From contig CBDANN010000007.1 of NCBI GenBank assembly GCA_965197635.1, forward strand, positions 434,001-498,000: a stretch of 64,000 nucleotides of DNA, read 5' to 3'. This DNA comes from Bin87 sp965197635 (GTDB lineage: Bacteria; Chloroflexota; Dehalococcoidia; Lucifugimonadales; UBA3495). Position 1 is the stretch's first letter, and each line of letters opens with the position of its first letter. Shown piece by piece: positions 52,285 through 62,199 of the stretch. The position numbers and the translations under genes are program-made. The notes beneath the pieces were generated by a model. That model ran no database searches. It was not told the origin of the DNA and saw only the letters and a list, made by a program, of their open reading frames with translations.

Positions 52285-52744
52285 TAGTACTACAGTCGCG
52301 CTTGTGATGAAGGTGTCTGAAGGCGTCTCCGGTAGTGACATTGCATGGCCCGGGCCTGGTGCCGCCGTCTCCATCCCGACCAGTGGATGGTCAGGGCAGG
52401 ACTGCCCCGTGGCAGCCACAGCAGCCGGCACAGCAACCGTCTGACCTCGGGCACGGTCAGTGGGATGAGTTCTCCCACGAACCTATCCCCCTTTTACCGT
52501 CGCCACCGGCGGCATAGTATTACAGTCGCGCTTGAGGAACAGGTGTCTGAAGGTGTCTCCGGTAGTGACATTGCATGGCCCGGGCCTGGTGCCGCCGTCT
52601 CCATCCCGACCAATGGATGGTCAGGGCAGGACTGCCCCGTGGCAGCCACAGCAGCCGGCACAGCAACCGTCTGACCTCGGGCACGGTCAGCGGGATGAGT
52701 TCTCCCACGAACCTATCCCCCTTTTACCGTCGCCACCGGCGGCA
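52285..52744 (-). repeat. 230-bp tandem duplication of IS701 left end
   Basis: 52285-52514 and 52515-52744 are near identical, with a few substitutions near each start (TAGTACTACAG versus TAGTATTACAG, TGATGAAGG versus AGGAACAGG). The divergence shows the duplication is not a simple assembly stutter. Confidence 0.9.
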
Positions 52745-53884
52745 TAGGACCGGATTACCGCCAGAAAGGCATGGGCCAGCATGGCCAGGGTGATGTGCCG
52801 GCGCCAGCCGACCCACCGGCGTACCTCATACTCATCCAGCCCCACCTCCTGTTTGGCCTCCTTGAAGGCGTCTTCGATGATCCACCGGGTGCCAGCCACG
52901 CGCACCAGTTCCGCCAGCGATACCTCTCCCGTACTAAAACAGGCGTAGTAGGCCAGCTCCTCAGGATCGGCAATGCCCGATCCTTGACCAAGCACGCACC
53001 AGCAGCCAACGCCCCTGATCCAGTGCTGACCAGGGTCGTATCGGCAACCAACCCCAATCGTAGAGGCGCGGCCCTTTGCTGCCCTCACCAGCGCTCAGAC
53101 GTTGCCACCGGTCATCAGGTATCTGCTGGGCCAGTTCACGGGCTGCCACCTGTGCCGAGCCATCCTCCGTATCCGCCCACAGCGGCTCGTTGTTCTTCAC
53201 CGCCAGCACGTAGGACAGGGCCTGCTCCTCCAGCCACCGCCGCAGTTTCCGGTCATTGCCGTACACCGTATCCCCCGTTACCCAGGCAAAGGGCACCCCA
53301 ACCGCCACCGCGCGGGCGATCATCTCCTGAGCCAGTTGTGCTTTGGTATGAAAGACCACGTCCTGGGGCACTCCCGCTTCCCGCCGTCGCTCCACATCCT
53401 CCGCCCACTCCTGGGGCAGATACAGCTCCCGATCCAGAAAGGCCGCGCCCCGTTGGCTGCCATAGGCCAGGAACACTCCGATCTGACAGTTCTCCACCTT
53501 CCCCGCCGTGCCGCTGTACTGACGCTTCACCCCCACCGACTTCTGGCCTTGCTTCAGAAACCCCGTCTCATCCACCACCAGCACCCCGCCGGGGTCGCCC
53601 AGATGCTCCACCACGTACCCTTGCAGGTCGTCCCGCACCTGGTCCGCGTCCCAGTGGTACACCGCCAGCAGACGCTGCACCCCGTCGGGGGTGGCGTCGC
53701 CAGCATATTCCGCCAACTGCCACCCGTTCTTGCGCTCCACCGACCCCAGCAATCCTTGCAGGTACGCCAGCGCCCGCTGCCGAGACTCACTGCGGCTGAA
53801 ACGCGACGCGATACGCCCGTGCAGCGCCTGGAGCCCAGCCTCCCAGTCCAGCACATCCTCTCGCTCCAGTAATGTCTGACCCAT
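52520..53884 (-). pseudogene. IS701 transposase, copy 2, frameshifted twice
   Basis: Starts MGQTLLEREDVLDWEAGLQ (GGAG upstream of the ATG at 53884). The first frame covers YHWDADQVRDDLQGYV, VVDETGFLKQGQKSVGV (first Asp) and WVTGDTVYGNDRKLR (second Asp). It breaks at 52978-52995, at a TTGACCAAGC insertion, and ADPEELAYYACFSTGEVSL continues in another frame with the Glu region. A second break at an A4G5 run (about 52724) leads to VGELIPLTVPEVRRLL. Both IS701 copies share the first break. Confidence 0.88.
52978..52995 (+). repeat. TTGACCAAGC insertion in IS701 copy 2
   Basis: CGATCCTTGACCAAGCAC at the frame break, one base shorter than the variant in copy 1 (CGAACCCTTGACCAAGCAC). Confidence 0.7.
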
Positions 53885-53954
53885 TTCCAACTCCTCCGCT
53901 CTCACCAGTAATCATGGGCCTATCCTACCAAAAGTAAGCGCGACTGTAGTACTA

Positions 53955-56644
53955 AGGAGGATTCCTTCAGCGAGGCCACGGAACACTTCGAGGTGCGTGC
54001 CGTCAACGCGGCATCCGGCGGGTCCGGCGGGGGCTCCTGCCGGATCGCCATCAACGATGACGACGGACCCGGAGCCATCCGTACGTGGATCGATTCCCGT
54101 CCCACCGGAGGCACATACGAACGAGACGACACTATTCGTATCAGGCAACAGTTCACCGAGAACGTCATGGTCGAAGGCGGCTCCGTCGACGTGGGCCTGC
54201 TGATCGGCCAGGGCTCGGACGTTTCGCACCGGTCCGCCCGTTACATCAGCGGCTCCGGAACCGACACGCTCACCTTCGAGTACCATGTTGCCGGCGATGA
54301 TTTCGACACCGACGGAATCGAGGTTCCCGGCAGCGACTACGGCGGCGACGGGTCCATCCGCACCTCCGACGACCGGGAGCACGTCAACTCCGAGTACATT
54401 GGTGTCCCCGCTGACGTCAACCACCTTTTCCAGGGCTGGAACCACGTTGACCAGGTTTCCTTGGTCTCCGCTCCCGCTGAGGGCTACACCTACGCCTCGG
54501 ACGAGCATATCGAAGTCCAGATGCGCTTCAGCCTGCCCGTCCAGGTCGACGGCGACGTTCTGCTCTCACTGTTCCTGGGCGGAGGCGACTGGCGCGGCGC
54601 TCGCTACCATCGCGGATCCGGCACCGACACTCTCGTGTTCCGGTACCAGGTGCAGGACCGCGACCGCGATCCAGACGGTGTGACCGTCGGCGATGGCGGC
54701 TTCTACGCCGACGGCACCAGGTACGGCTTGGTCGGCGATGGCTCCATAACCGACGCCGCCGATTCTTCCGACATCAGTCCCATCTACGACGGCCTGCGCA
54801 ACCAGATCAGACACCAGGTGGATGGCCGCCCGGTCATCACCGCCACGGCTGTTACCTCCACTCCTCCCAACGGTGACTACTATCGCATCCAGGACCGCAT
54901 CCTGATCTCCGTCACCTTCAGTCGGCCGGTCTCCGTCCAGCCCACGCCCGCCCTCCGGATCTTGCTCGACAACCGCACCGTCCTCGCCCGTTACGAAGAC
55001 GGTTCTACCACCGACACCCTCACCTTCGGCTACGAGGTTGTTCAAGGGGACGTCGCTGCCAACGGCTTCTCCATACCCGCCCAGGACGGTTTCTCCGGTT
55101 CCGGCTCCGTTCTCCAGGCCGATGGGGAAACGTCGGTGAACGAGTGGATTCCCGCCCTGGCTCTCCAGTCGTCGCAGGTTGTCCGGGGACTGCCCCCCAG
55201 CGCCGTCGCCAGCCGAATCGTCTCGACGCCCGTCCGGCCTCCCTTCTACCGTCTGGGTGAAACCATCGAAATCGCGGTGGAGTTCAGAGAACCCGTTACC
55301 GTCCAGGGCTCACCATACGTGTCCATCGAGCTCGACGAGTCGGGCCCCACGCAACGCGCCGCGACCTACACCTCCGGCTCCGACACCAACACCCTCATCT
55401 TCTCCTACACCGTTCAGAAGGAGGATTTGGACTATACCGGCGTCTCCCTCGCTTCCGGCGACAACAACGGCTTCGCCACCGACGGCAAGGTCTACCAGGT
55501 CGGCGTGATGAATCCCGTCAACCCCCACGTTCCCGGCTTCGACGACGATCCCAATCATCTGGTTTCCGGCCACCCCAACGTCAGGTCGGTGGATGTCGTC
55601 TCAATGCCCGGCGAAGACGGCATTTACGAAATGGGCGATGTCATCGAACTGTCGGTCACGTTCGACGACGAGGTGACCGTCACCGACGCGCCCACGCTGT
55701 CCCTGGACGTGGGCGGAGATGCTCGCACTGCCGCCTTCAGCCGGGTCACCCAGCCTGTGTCCAGCCCGGCGCCTATCAACACCGGCCAGGTCCTGATCTT
55801 CTCCTACACCGTCCAAACTGGCGAAGAGTCCTCCGACGGCATCAGCGTCGTCGAGAACGGCCTCAGCCTCAACGGCGCCACCATCGTCGGCCCGGCCGGC
55901 AGCGAACCCGACTTTTCCATCAAACGCACAACCTTCCCCGGTCACCCCGTGGAGGAGGTCGCGCCGGTGCTCCGGAGCGCACGCTCCTCCGCCGACGGCT
56001 CGCGGGTTATCCTCACTTTCAGCGAGGATATCCAGGTGCGACCCGATCTGCGGACCCTCAGCGCCTTTGCCGGCGTCGACGTCGGCGTGTACCTCCGTGC
56101 CGTCATCGATATATTCGTCGACGGCCACCGCGACCACACGAGCGCCGCGGCCATCTCCGGCAAGGATCTCACCCTCACTCTGGACACAGCGATCACGCAG
56201 GGGCGGGAGGTTGAGGTGGCCTACGACGACGTCTTCGCCCGCAACGTGCCCGGCGTCATCGTCGACCATGCCCTGAACCCCCTGGATCACTTCTCCAATC
56301 AGCCCGTTGCCAATGAGTCGACGCTGCCCGACGCCACCGCCACCAATTGGCCGGTCATCAGCGATTACAGCCTCAGCATCAGCGAGGGAGAAACCGGCAC
56401 GTACACCGTCGCCCTGGGCGCACAACCCACCCAGGACGTCACCGTGACCCTTTCCATCTCGCCGGCAACGCATCTGTCCGCCGGCAACCACACCCTGACC
56501 TTCTCCGCGGACAACTGGTCCACTCCCCAGACCGTGACCCTCACCGCCAGCGCCGACGCTGCCAATTCTTGGCAGGAAATAGTCCACACATCCGACCTGG
56601 ACGGGTTCATTGTCGGTCACCTGAAGGTGCTCATAGAGGATTAG
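53955..56644 (+). CDS. Repeat-domain surface protein, 5' end removed by IS701
   Basis: The frame runs from the IS701 border (EDSFSEATEHFEVRAVNAA) without a convincing start; a GTG at 53993 is the first possible one. The visible 895 residues hold a Calx-beta-like end (CRIAINDDDGPGA), five repeats of about 115 residues with the pattern Y..GD.I.I.V.F..PV.V...P.L...I...R.A.Y..GS.T.TL.F.Y.V, a SwmB-like domain (SADGSRVILTFSEDIQV) and a final Calx-beta-like domain (SISEGETGTYTVAL). Such proteins are exported adhesins or matrix proteins. The signal peptide and more repeats were probably lost with the 5' end. Confidence 0.75.
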
Positions 56645-56645
56645 C

Positions 56646-57740
56646 CTAGTGTCCTGTATCCAAAGTGCGCTGGCAAAAGCGGGCCACGTTGGCCAGGATT
56701 TGGTCAGCGGTTTTCGCCCAGACAAAGGGCTTGGGGTCTTCGTTGGTGACGTCCAGGTAGCGGTAGATGGCCGCTTCCAGTTCACCGCTGCTCTGGTGCA
56801 CTCCCCGACGCAGTTGCTTCTCCGTCAGCAGCGCAAACCAGCGCTCCACCAGGTTCAGCCAGGACGCGCTGGTGGGGGTGAAGTGCGGGTGGAAGCGTGG
56901 CCGCTTGGCCAACCAGTTCCGGATCAGCGCCGTCTTGTGGGTGGCGTAGTTGTCCACGATGAGGTGGACGTCCAGGTCGATGGGCACCTCCGCCTCGATG
57001 GTGTCGAGGAACTTGCGAAACTCCACCGCCCGGTGTCGTTGGTGGCAGCGGCCAATCACCTTGCCGGTTTGGGCGTCCAGGGCGGCAAAGAGCGATACCG
57101 TGCCGTGGCGCAGGTAATCATGGGTGCGCCGTTCCACCTGTCCCGGGCGCATGGGCAGCAGCGGGCGGGTGCGGTCCAGAGCCTGGATCTGGGACTTCTC
57201 GTCCACGCACAAGACCAATGCCCGATCCGGCGGGTCCAGATACAGACCCACGATGTCCCGAACCTTCTCGATGCAGAAGGGATCCGACGACAGCTTGAAG
57301 GCTTCAGTGCGATGGGGTTGCAGTCCGAAGGCCCTCCAGATACGGCTGACTGTGTTGTGGCTCAGACCGCAGCGTCCGGCCATGGACCGGGTGCTCCAGT
57401 GGGTGGCGTCCTTGGGCGTGGTCTCCAGCGTCAACGTAATCACCCGCTCCACGTCGTCATCGGTAACCGCACGGGGCCGGCCGCTGCGTGGACCGTCGGA
57501 CAGGCCATCCAGTCGGCGTTCCACGAACCGAGCACGCCACTTGCCCACCGTTTCGTCGGATACCCCCAAGTCGGCAGCCACTGCCGTGTTGCTGCGACCC
57601 TCGGCGCACGCCAAGATCATCCTGGCCCGACGCGCCAAAGCCTGCGCCGTCTTGGGACGACGAACCCACCGTTCCAGAGTGTCCCGTTCCACGTGGTCCA
57701 AGATCAGCGCCGGCATGGGTCGTCCGATCGTCATGGTCAT
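56646..57740 (-). CDS. IS630 family transposase, intact
   Basis: A 364-residue protein from the ATG at 57740 (GAGGAAGG upstream). Parts: helix-turn-helix domain (TAVAADLGVSDETVGKWRARF), linker, and DDE domain with CVDEKSQIQALDR, HLIVDNYATHK and FTPTSASWLNLVERWF. All three acids are present. Its TAG stop lies partly in the duplicated TA at the element end. It is the only full-length transposase besides TnpB in the window. Confidence 0.93.
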   Translation of the reverse strand: MTMTIGRPMPALILDHVERDTLERWVRRPKTAQALARRARMILACAEGRSNTAVAADLGVSDETVGKWRARFVERRLDGLSDGPRSGRPRAVTDDDVERVITLTLETTPKDATHWSTRSMAGRCGLSHNTVSRIWRAFGLQPHRTEAFKLSSDPFCIEKVRDIVGLYLDPPDRALVLCVDEKSQIQALDRTRPLLPMRPGQVERRTHDYLRHGTVSLFAALDAQTGKVIGRCHQRHRAVEFRKFLDTIEAEVPIDLDVHLIVDNYATHKTALIRNWLAKRPRFHPHFTPTSASWLNLVERWFALLTEKQLRRGVHQSSGELEAAIYRYLDVTNEDPKPFVWAKTADQILANVARFCQRTLDTGH

Positions 57741-57814
57741 CCTTCCTCGGGTCAGTTCACCCGGAGGATACCTCATAACGCTCACTTTCTCTACTAACTT
57801 CGATTACAGGACAC
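56649..57814 (-). mobile_element. IS630 family element, complete
   Basis: Ends GTGTCCTGTA and TACAGGACAC are inverted repeats flanked by TA on both sides (56647-56648 and 57815-57816), the TA duplication typical of IS630/Tc1. It inserted two bases after the stop of the surface protein. Confidence 0.9.
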
Positions 57815-57816
57815 TA

Positions 57817-57966
57817 GCGTCGTTGATCCGCCGCCTTGCGACCGACACGCCGCCCAAGCGGGTGCCCAGCGGCCCTGAATGCCGGTTCTGCGACATCAGT
57901 GCCACCGACTGCACTGAACGCCTGGACGACGGCTGCGAGCCCGAAGACGGCACCACCGACGACTGG
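57817..57966 (+). pseudogene. C-terminal fragment of a Cys-containing protein, possibly PD-(D/E)xK
   Basis: RLATDTPPKRVPSGPECRFC then DISATDCTERLDDG is seen in one frame. A C-x2-C...C cluster like this ends several PD-(D/E)xK superfamily proteins with an iron-sulfur site, but only this stub remains. It is joined to a Tn3 fragment near 57967. Confidence 0.4.
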
Positions 57967-58093
57967 CGAAGTGGTCAGACAGCGGCAACACGCCGGCCTG
58001 ACGGTCGAGCCCGAGCTCCTGGACCACATCTCTCCCCTTGGGTGGGCCCACATCCTGCTCACGTGCGAATACCTGTGGCCAAAGGGCCGATAG
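57967..58093 (+). pseudogene. Tn3 family transposase C-terminal remnant
   Basis: LTVEPELLDHISPLGWAHIL then LTCEYLWPKGR is the C-terminus of Tn3-type TnpA (family pattern SPLGW.HI.LTG.Y.W). It ends directly before a Tn3 terminal repeat. Confidence 0.75.
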
Positions 58094-58098
58094 CGGCG

Positions 58099-58134
58099 TT
58101 AGCGCACGATTCTGCCCCCTACCAGAGTCGACCC
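58099..58134 (+). repeat. Tn3-type terminal inverted repeat, copy 1
   Basis: TTAGCGCACGATTCTGCCCC then CTACCAGAGTCGACCC. It matches the repeats at 62164 and 63112. Tn3-family ends typically close with GTACGCTAAG in the other orientation. Confidence 0.8.
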
Positions 58135-58569
58135 GTTGATGTCGAATTTCCCGTGTCCGTCATGTCGCCGATGTTTATCGAACATTGTTTGCAGACGGCC
58201 CATGACGTGGCGGAAGGGTTACAGGATTTCCTGATTGACCGTAGTCGCCAAGAAGATGGTCTGGGGCCGCTGGGCAGAGGTCATCGAAACATGAGGTTTG
58301 TCGATCTTCCAGAGTGGTCAAAAGGGTGATCAATCCAGCCCCACAGAAACGTTGATCGCCGCCGAGCGTGCCGACCAAACCGATCGGCTCTGTGGTGCCG
58401 GTGCATCGAGAACTGCATAATGCGATCATCTGCACCGCTAAGTTCTGCCATAACCGGCCAGGGCTGTGAATAATGTGACGCCGACACTGCCTGACGTTGA
58501 GGACAACAGCACGACCGCCGTGCCATGGAAATTGGTGTTGGGCGCGACTGGCGGCTTGGGGAGCGTGCC
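58135..58569. other. Stretch without recognised gene
   Basis: No supported coding sequence between the Tn3 end and the solute-binding protein gene. Confidence 0.45.
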
Positions 58570-60654
58570 GTGACGCGACAATTATTGTGGACCGGGCTGA
58601 GGGGCATTTCCTTTGTCTTCCTGTGGGCATCGTTTGCCTGCAACGGCGGGTCGGACCCAGGACCTGCGCGGAGCGAAACGGACCTTGCAACCGTCATGGT
58701 TGCCGGGACAGTGACTCCTGCACCGGTGTCGCCCATTGCCGTCGAGCCAACTCCCGAACCCAAAGCCAACGCGACCCCAGTCCCATCTTCGCCAACGCCT
58801 GCGGCGGAACCCGCCCTAACGCGGGTGCTAACCGCCGCGCCGTTGCCTACTGCCGCTTCGGCATGGGGCAACGGGTCGCCAGATCAGACATCGACCTGCG
58901 CTCCTTCCGCCGAGCTTACTTTTGAAAACCGACCACCTCAGGGCGGTACTCTGGTACGGTTGTTCGCTGATCCCCCCACTCTGGATCCTCATCTCTCGGA
59001 CGACCTGACCTCGAAGCTGATCGTCCAGGAAGTATTCGGTGGTTTGGTCACGCTGAGCCTGGACCATCAACCCGTGCTGGATCTAGCCGCAAACTGCCGC
59101 ATAAACGAAGACGGAACGGTGTACACCTTCATCCTGCGCGACAACGCCAGATTCCAAGATGGCAAGCCCGTTACCGCCCACGACGTGAAATGGTCTATCG
59201 AACGGGCCGCCGACCCGACGACACTGTCCCCGACGGCCTACGATTCTCTGGGCGACATTGTGGGCGTCGTCGATAAACTGGAGGGCTACGCTGATGAGGT
59301 GCAGGGCGTTCGTGTGATTGACGACCGCACCGTGGAGATCGAAATCTACGCTCCAGACTCCGCGTTCCTTGCCCGACTGTCCTCGGAGGCCGCCTTCGTG
59401 CTCGACCAGGACCAAATCACCGACGACGGTTCCTGGTTGGCGAGTCCCAACGGCACCGGACCGTTCCGACTGGGAGACTACCAGTCGGGCCGACTCGTCG
59501 TCCTGGAATCCAACCCGTTGTATCACCTGGGCCCACCTTACCTTGACGGCGTCCGCATGATCCTGGACTACGGAGACGCTATGTCCATGTATGAGGACGA
59601 TGTGATCCACATGACTGGGGTGGGCATTCGCGACCTGCCCTTGATCCTGGACCCCGAGCATCCCCTCCATGAGCAATTGCACCGTTCTCCACCGGATTTC
59701 GACGTCTTCTACATTGGGCTCAACGGGACGGAGCCGCCCTTTGACGACCTCAGAGTGCGCCAGGCGTTGAACTACGCCATCGACCTGCAGAGCATAGCCG
59801 ACGACGTCCTGGGCGGGCGGGTGTCGCCCGCCCGAGGCGTGATACCCCCAGGTTTTCCGTCATACACTGATCTGGACTTTACGCATTTTTGGGCGGTATC
59901 AGCGAGGACGTTTGAGAGTGGATGATTCCAAGCGCCGGGAGCTCTTAAATGTCTGTGTCAACTGCCGATAGTGAAAAACCTTTCGACGCCTGTCCCATGT
60001 AGTGCCGTCCCAGAGCGAGGGCATCTATCGCTCTTTGTAGATTTTGCGTAAAGTCGAGCCGATGACCTGCGCAGCTACGCATACAACCCCGATTTAGCGC
60101 GGGAACTGATACAGGGTTCAACCTACGGAAAGGCGTTCGCATCAGGCGCGTTCCCTGCCATCACGTTGACTATCTCAGGAAGTGGCAGCGGCTCCATACC
60201 CGCTTATCTGCAAGCGATATTGGAGCAATGGCGACAGGAACTGGGCATTGAAGTCAGCGTGCGGCAGATCGAATGGGCCGACTTCATTCAGGGCGTAGGT
60301 CAAAGAAAGTACGGGATGTTCAGCATGGGTTGGATAGCCTATTACCCTGATCCGGCGGTCTTTCTACGGCAACTGTTCCATTCCAACAGCAGCGGCAACC
60401 AAACCAACTACAGTAACCCTGAAGTTGACCGCCTCTTGGACGAGGCTAGAATAGAGCGGAATCGCGAGCGCCGTTTTCGGATTTACAACCGGGTCGAGCA
60501 GATGGTTCTGGATGACGCGCCCTGGGTCTGGACCTGGTTCAGCGGCGAGGGGTACGCGCTTATCAAACCCGAAGTTTCGGGCTATTTCTTGACGCAGATG
60601 CCGGTTCCTAAGTACCGATACGTCTATTTCGCTCGGTCTCCCGAGGCACGCTGA
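58570..60654 (+). pseudogene. ABC transporter solute-binding lipoprotein (SBP_bac_5), interrupted
   Basis: The GTG at 58570 (GGGGAG upstream) starts a lipoprotein signal with a lipobox ASFAC, then a Thr/Pro-rich linker and the peptide-binding fold: GTLVRLFADPPTLDPHLSDD, VYTFILRDNARFQDGKPVTA, VRQALNYAIDLQSIADDV. After YTDL the frame enters a 183-nt insert with stops, and resumes in the same frame with DDLRSYAYNPDLARELIQGS, YGMFSMGWIAYYPDP and the C-terminus. Type: oligopeptide/dipeptide or sugar uptake receptor. Permease genes are not nearby. Confidence 0.88.
59875..60057. mobile_element. MITE-like insert in the solute-binding protein gene
   Basis: Terminal arms GACTTTACGCA (59875-59885) and TGCGTAAAGTC (60045-60055) are perfect 11-bp complements. 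The insert has no gene of its own, and its 183 bases keep the flanking frame. No clear target duplication. Confidence 0.75.
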
Positions 60655-60895
60655 AAGGGCGCTATTGACACCCAATCTGGTTCGCATAACCTCCATTATG
60701 TCGGTCAGCGCGTTCGGGGACTTTCGCCTCCGATCGCAGCCATGGTGATCCCAGGGGACTGATCGCCGCTTTCATGCGGCTGTCCTCTGTTGGCAGGCGG
60801 AACCAGCGATAGACACGGTGCGGCGGGATCATCATAATGGTCACCGTGAGTTCCATCCCCGCGCTCCACAAGAAACGACCGCGAAGCAAGCCAGC

Positions 60896-61441
60896 ATGAC
60901 CTTACCCGCGATCATGCTCGAACCGAGCGCCACTCCCTGGTGGGCCGAGAGGTTCTTCCCGGTGTCCGGAGCGCCGGTCAAAAGGACAGAGGCGCTGGCT
61001 GCCGCCCGGCACCGGGCCGAGGCGCTCTTCCACACCGACGCGGATGAACGCCTGGCGTACATGGAGTCGCCGGAGTGGGGTTTCGGCGCCGACCACCTGA
61101 GGCAGGTGAACGATGTGATGGACAAGTTCCTGGACGTGACCGCGCGGCGCGAGGTGAGGCGGCTTGCCGCCCAGTGCCTGGCGGAGGACGTCTCGCCGCA
61201 CCGTATAGCCGGCCGGTGGTTCACGGAAGAGAGGTTCGACGAACTCCGCGATCTGCTGGGCGCCACGGAAGTGCCAGACCAGCTCCTGGTGGCGTGCTAC
61301 GCATGGCTGGAGGTCCATGAGCTGGCCCAGGCGGCCTACCTGCTGGTACAGAACCGGAAGCTGCCGCAGCCTGATTTCACCAACTTCAGCCAGACGCCCG
61401 ATGAGATGGAAGGGGACCTGCGCTTCATCAACGCGGTGTGA
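60896..61441 (+). CDS. Hypothetical protein, candidate antitoxin partner
   Basis: A 181-residue soluble, mainly helical protein (ALAAARHRAEALFHTDADERL, split after 20 in practice, DVMDKFLDVTARREVRRLAAQ). I do not recognise a family. It lies 13 bases before the MazF-like toxin gene on the same strand, the place of an antitoxin, but is larger than usual MazE proteins. The start ATG at 60896 gives a natural N-terminus; the frame is open further up. Confidence 0.55.
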   Translation: MTLPAIMLEPSATPWWAERFFPVSGAPVKRTEALAAARHRAEALFHTDADERLAYMESPEWGFGADHLRQVNDVMDKFLDVTARREVRRLAAQCLAEDVSPHRIAGRWFTEERFDELRDLLGATEVPDQLLVACYAWLEVHELAQAAYLLVQNRKLPQPDFTNFSQTPDEMEGDLRFINAV

Positions 61442-61454
61442 CCGGGAACGCATC

Positions 61455-62159
61455 ATGCCGAGCGCCCGTCAAGGCGACATCCACGACTATGACTTCGGCC
61501 CCGTCATCGGGGCCGAACTTTCGGGGCGTCGGCCGGCCCTGATCATCAGCAACAACGGGTTCAACGAGAGGTTCGGCACGGCGATAGCGCTGCCGATGTC
61601 GAGCAGCATGCCGGCCGAGCGGTACCGCACCCGACAGCACGTGTATGTAGCCGGCGTCGATTCATGGGCATCGACCAGGCAGGTGAGAGCAGTGCACCAG
61701 CGCCGGTTGGGCGCCGTCATGGGTCGGGCATCGGTGGATGAGCTGGACGGCATCATTGAATCGCTGGCGCGGCGGTTCACCGCGATCCATCGCACAGGCG
61801 AGGTGGCCACGGCCGACGGAATTATGCCGATAGACGCTGGCACGCTCTGGCGACTTCCGGTGATCGGACCGGGCGGCGGGCCGTTTTTCTCCATCGTTCT
61901 GGTAATCGATTACAACGCCGGCAACAACCTGGCCATCATGGTGGAGGTCGAGGAGCGGGAATCCAGACCCGGTTCCCCAGGTGATGTGCCTGTAAACATG
62001 CTGGGCTCGTGCGGCTCCGTGACGGCACTGATCCAGCGTGTACGGACGATCGACCTGGGCGAGCGCGATCTGACCGCCGCGGGCCGGACACGGCCGGAGA
62101 GCGTGGAGGCCGTCATCAGTCGGCTCATCATCTGCATGATCCAACCTTCGGAAGCGTAG
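61455..62159 (+). CDS. MazF/PemK-like protein with C-terminal extension
   Basis: A 234-residue protein. Residues 1-115 look like MazF/PemK: QGDIHDYDFGPVIGAELSG, RRPALIISNNGFNERFGTAI, then HVYVAG and RQVRAVHQRRLGAVMGR, covering the conserved GD and R.ALI.S motifs of this RNase toxin. The remaining 120 residues (WRLPVIGPGGGPFFSIVLVI, NLAIMVEVEERE) are not part of any MazF I know and may be a fused regulator. Members usually have 110-120 residues. Confidence 0.75.
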   Translation: MPSARQGDIHDYDFGPVIGAELSGRRPALIISNNGFNERFGTAIALPMSSSMPAERYRTRQHVYVAGVDSWASTRQVRAVHQRRLGAVMGRASVDELDGIIESLARRFTAIHRTGEVATADGIMPIDAGTLWRLPVIGPGGGPFFSIVLVIDYNAGNNLAIMVEVEERESRPGSPGDVPVNMLGSCGSVTALIQRVRTIDLGERDLTAAGRTRPESVEAVISRLIICMIQPSEA

Positions 62160-62163
62160 CAGC

Positions 62164-62199
62164 GGGTCGATTCCGGTAGGGGGCAAGATTGTACGCTAA
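62164..62199 (-). repeat. Tn3-type terminal inverted repeat, copy 2 (left end)
   Basis: GGGTCGATTCCGGTAGGGGG then CAAGATTGTACGCTAA, complementary to 63112-63147 apart from a few bases. Confidence 0.85.

Larger units (their letters stand above)
52285..53954 (-). mobile_element. IS701 family element, copy 2
   Basis: Right end AAGCGCGACTGTAGTACTA is the complement of the left end TAGTACTACAGTCGCGCTT. The basic element is 52515-53954 (1440 bp), with its left 230 bp tandemly duplicated as 52285-52514. The two flanks belong to different genes, so a deletion or recombination accompanied insertion. Confidence 0.88.

Noticed and set aside
52335..52793. Plus-strand open frames in the IS701 left end
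   Set aside because: They occur in each copy of the repeated end but are shadows of the transposase C-terminus on the minus strand.
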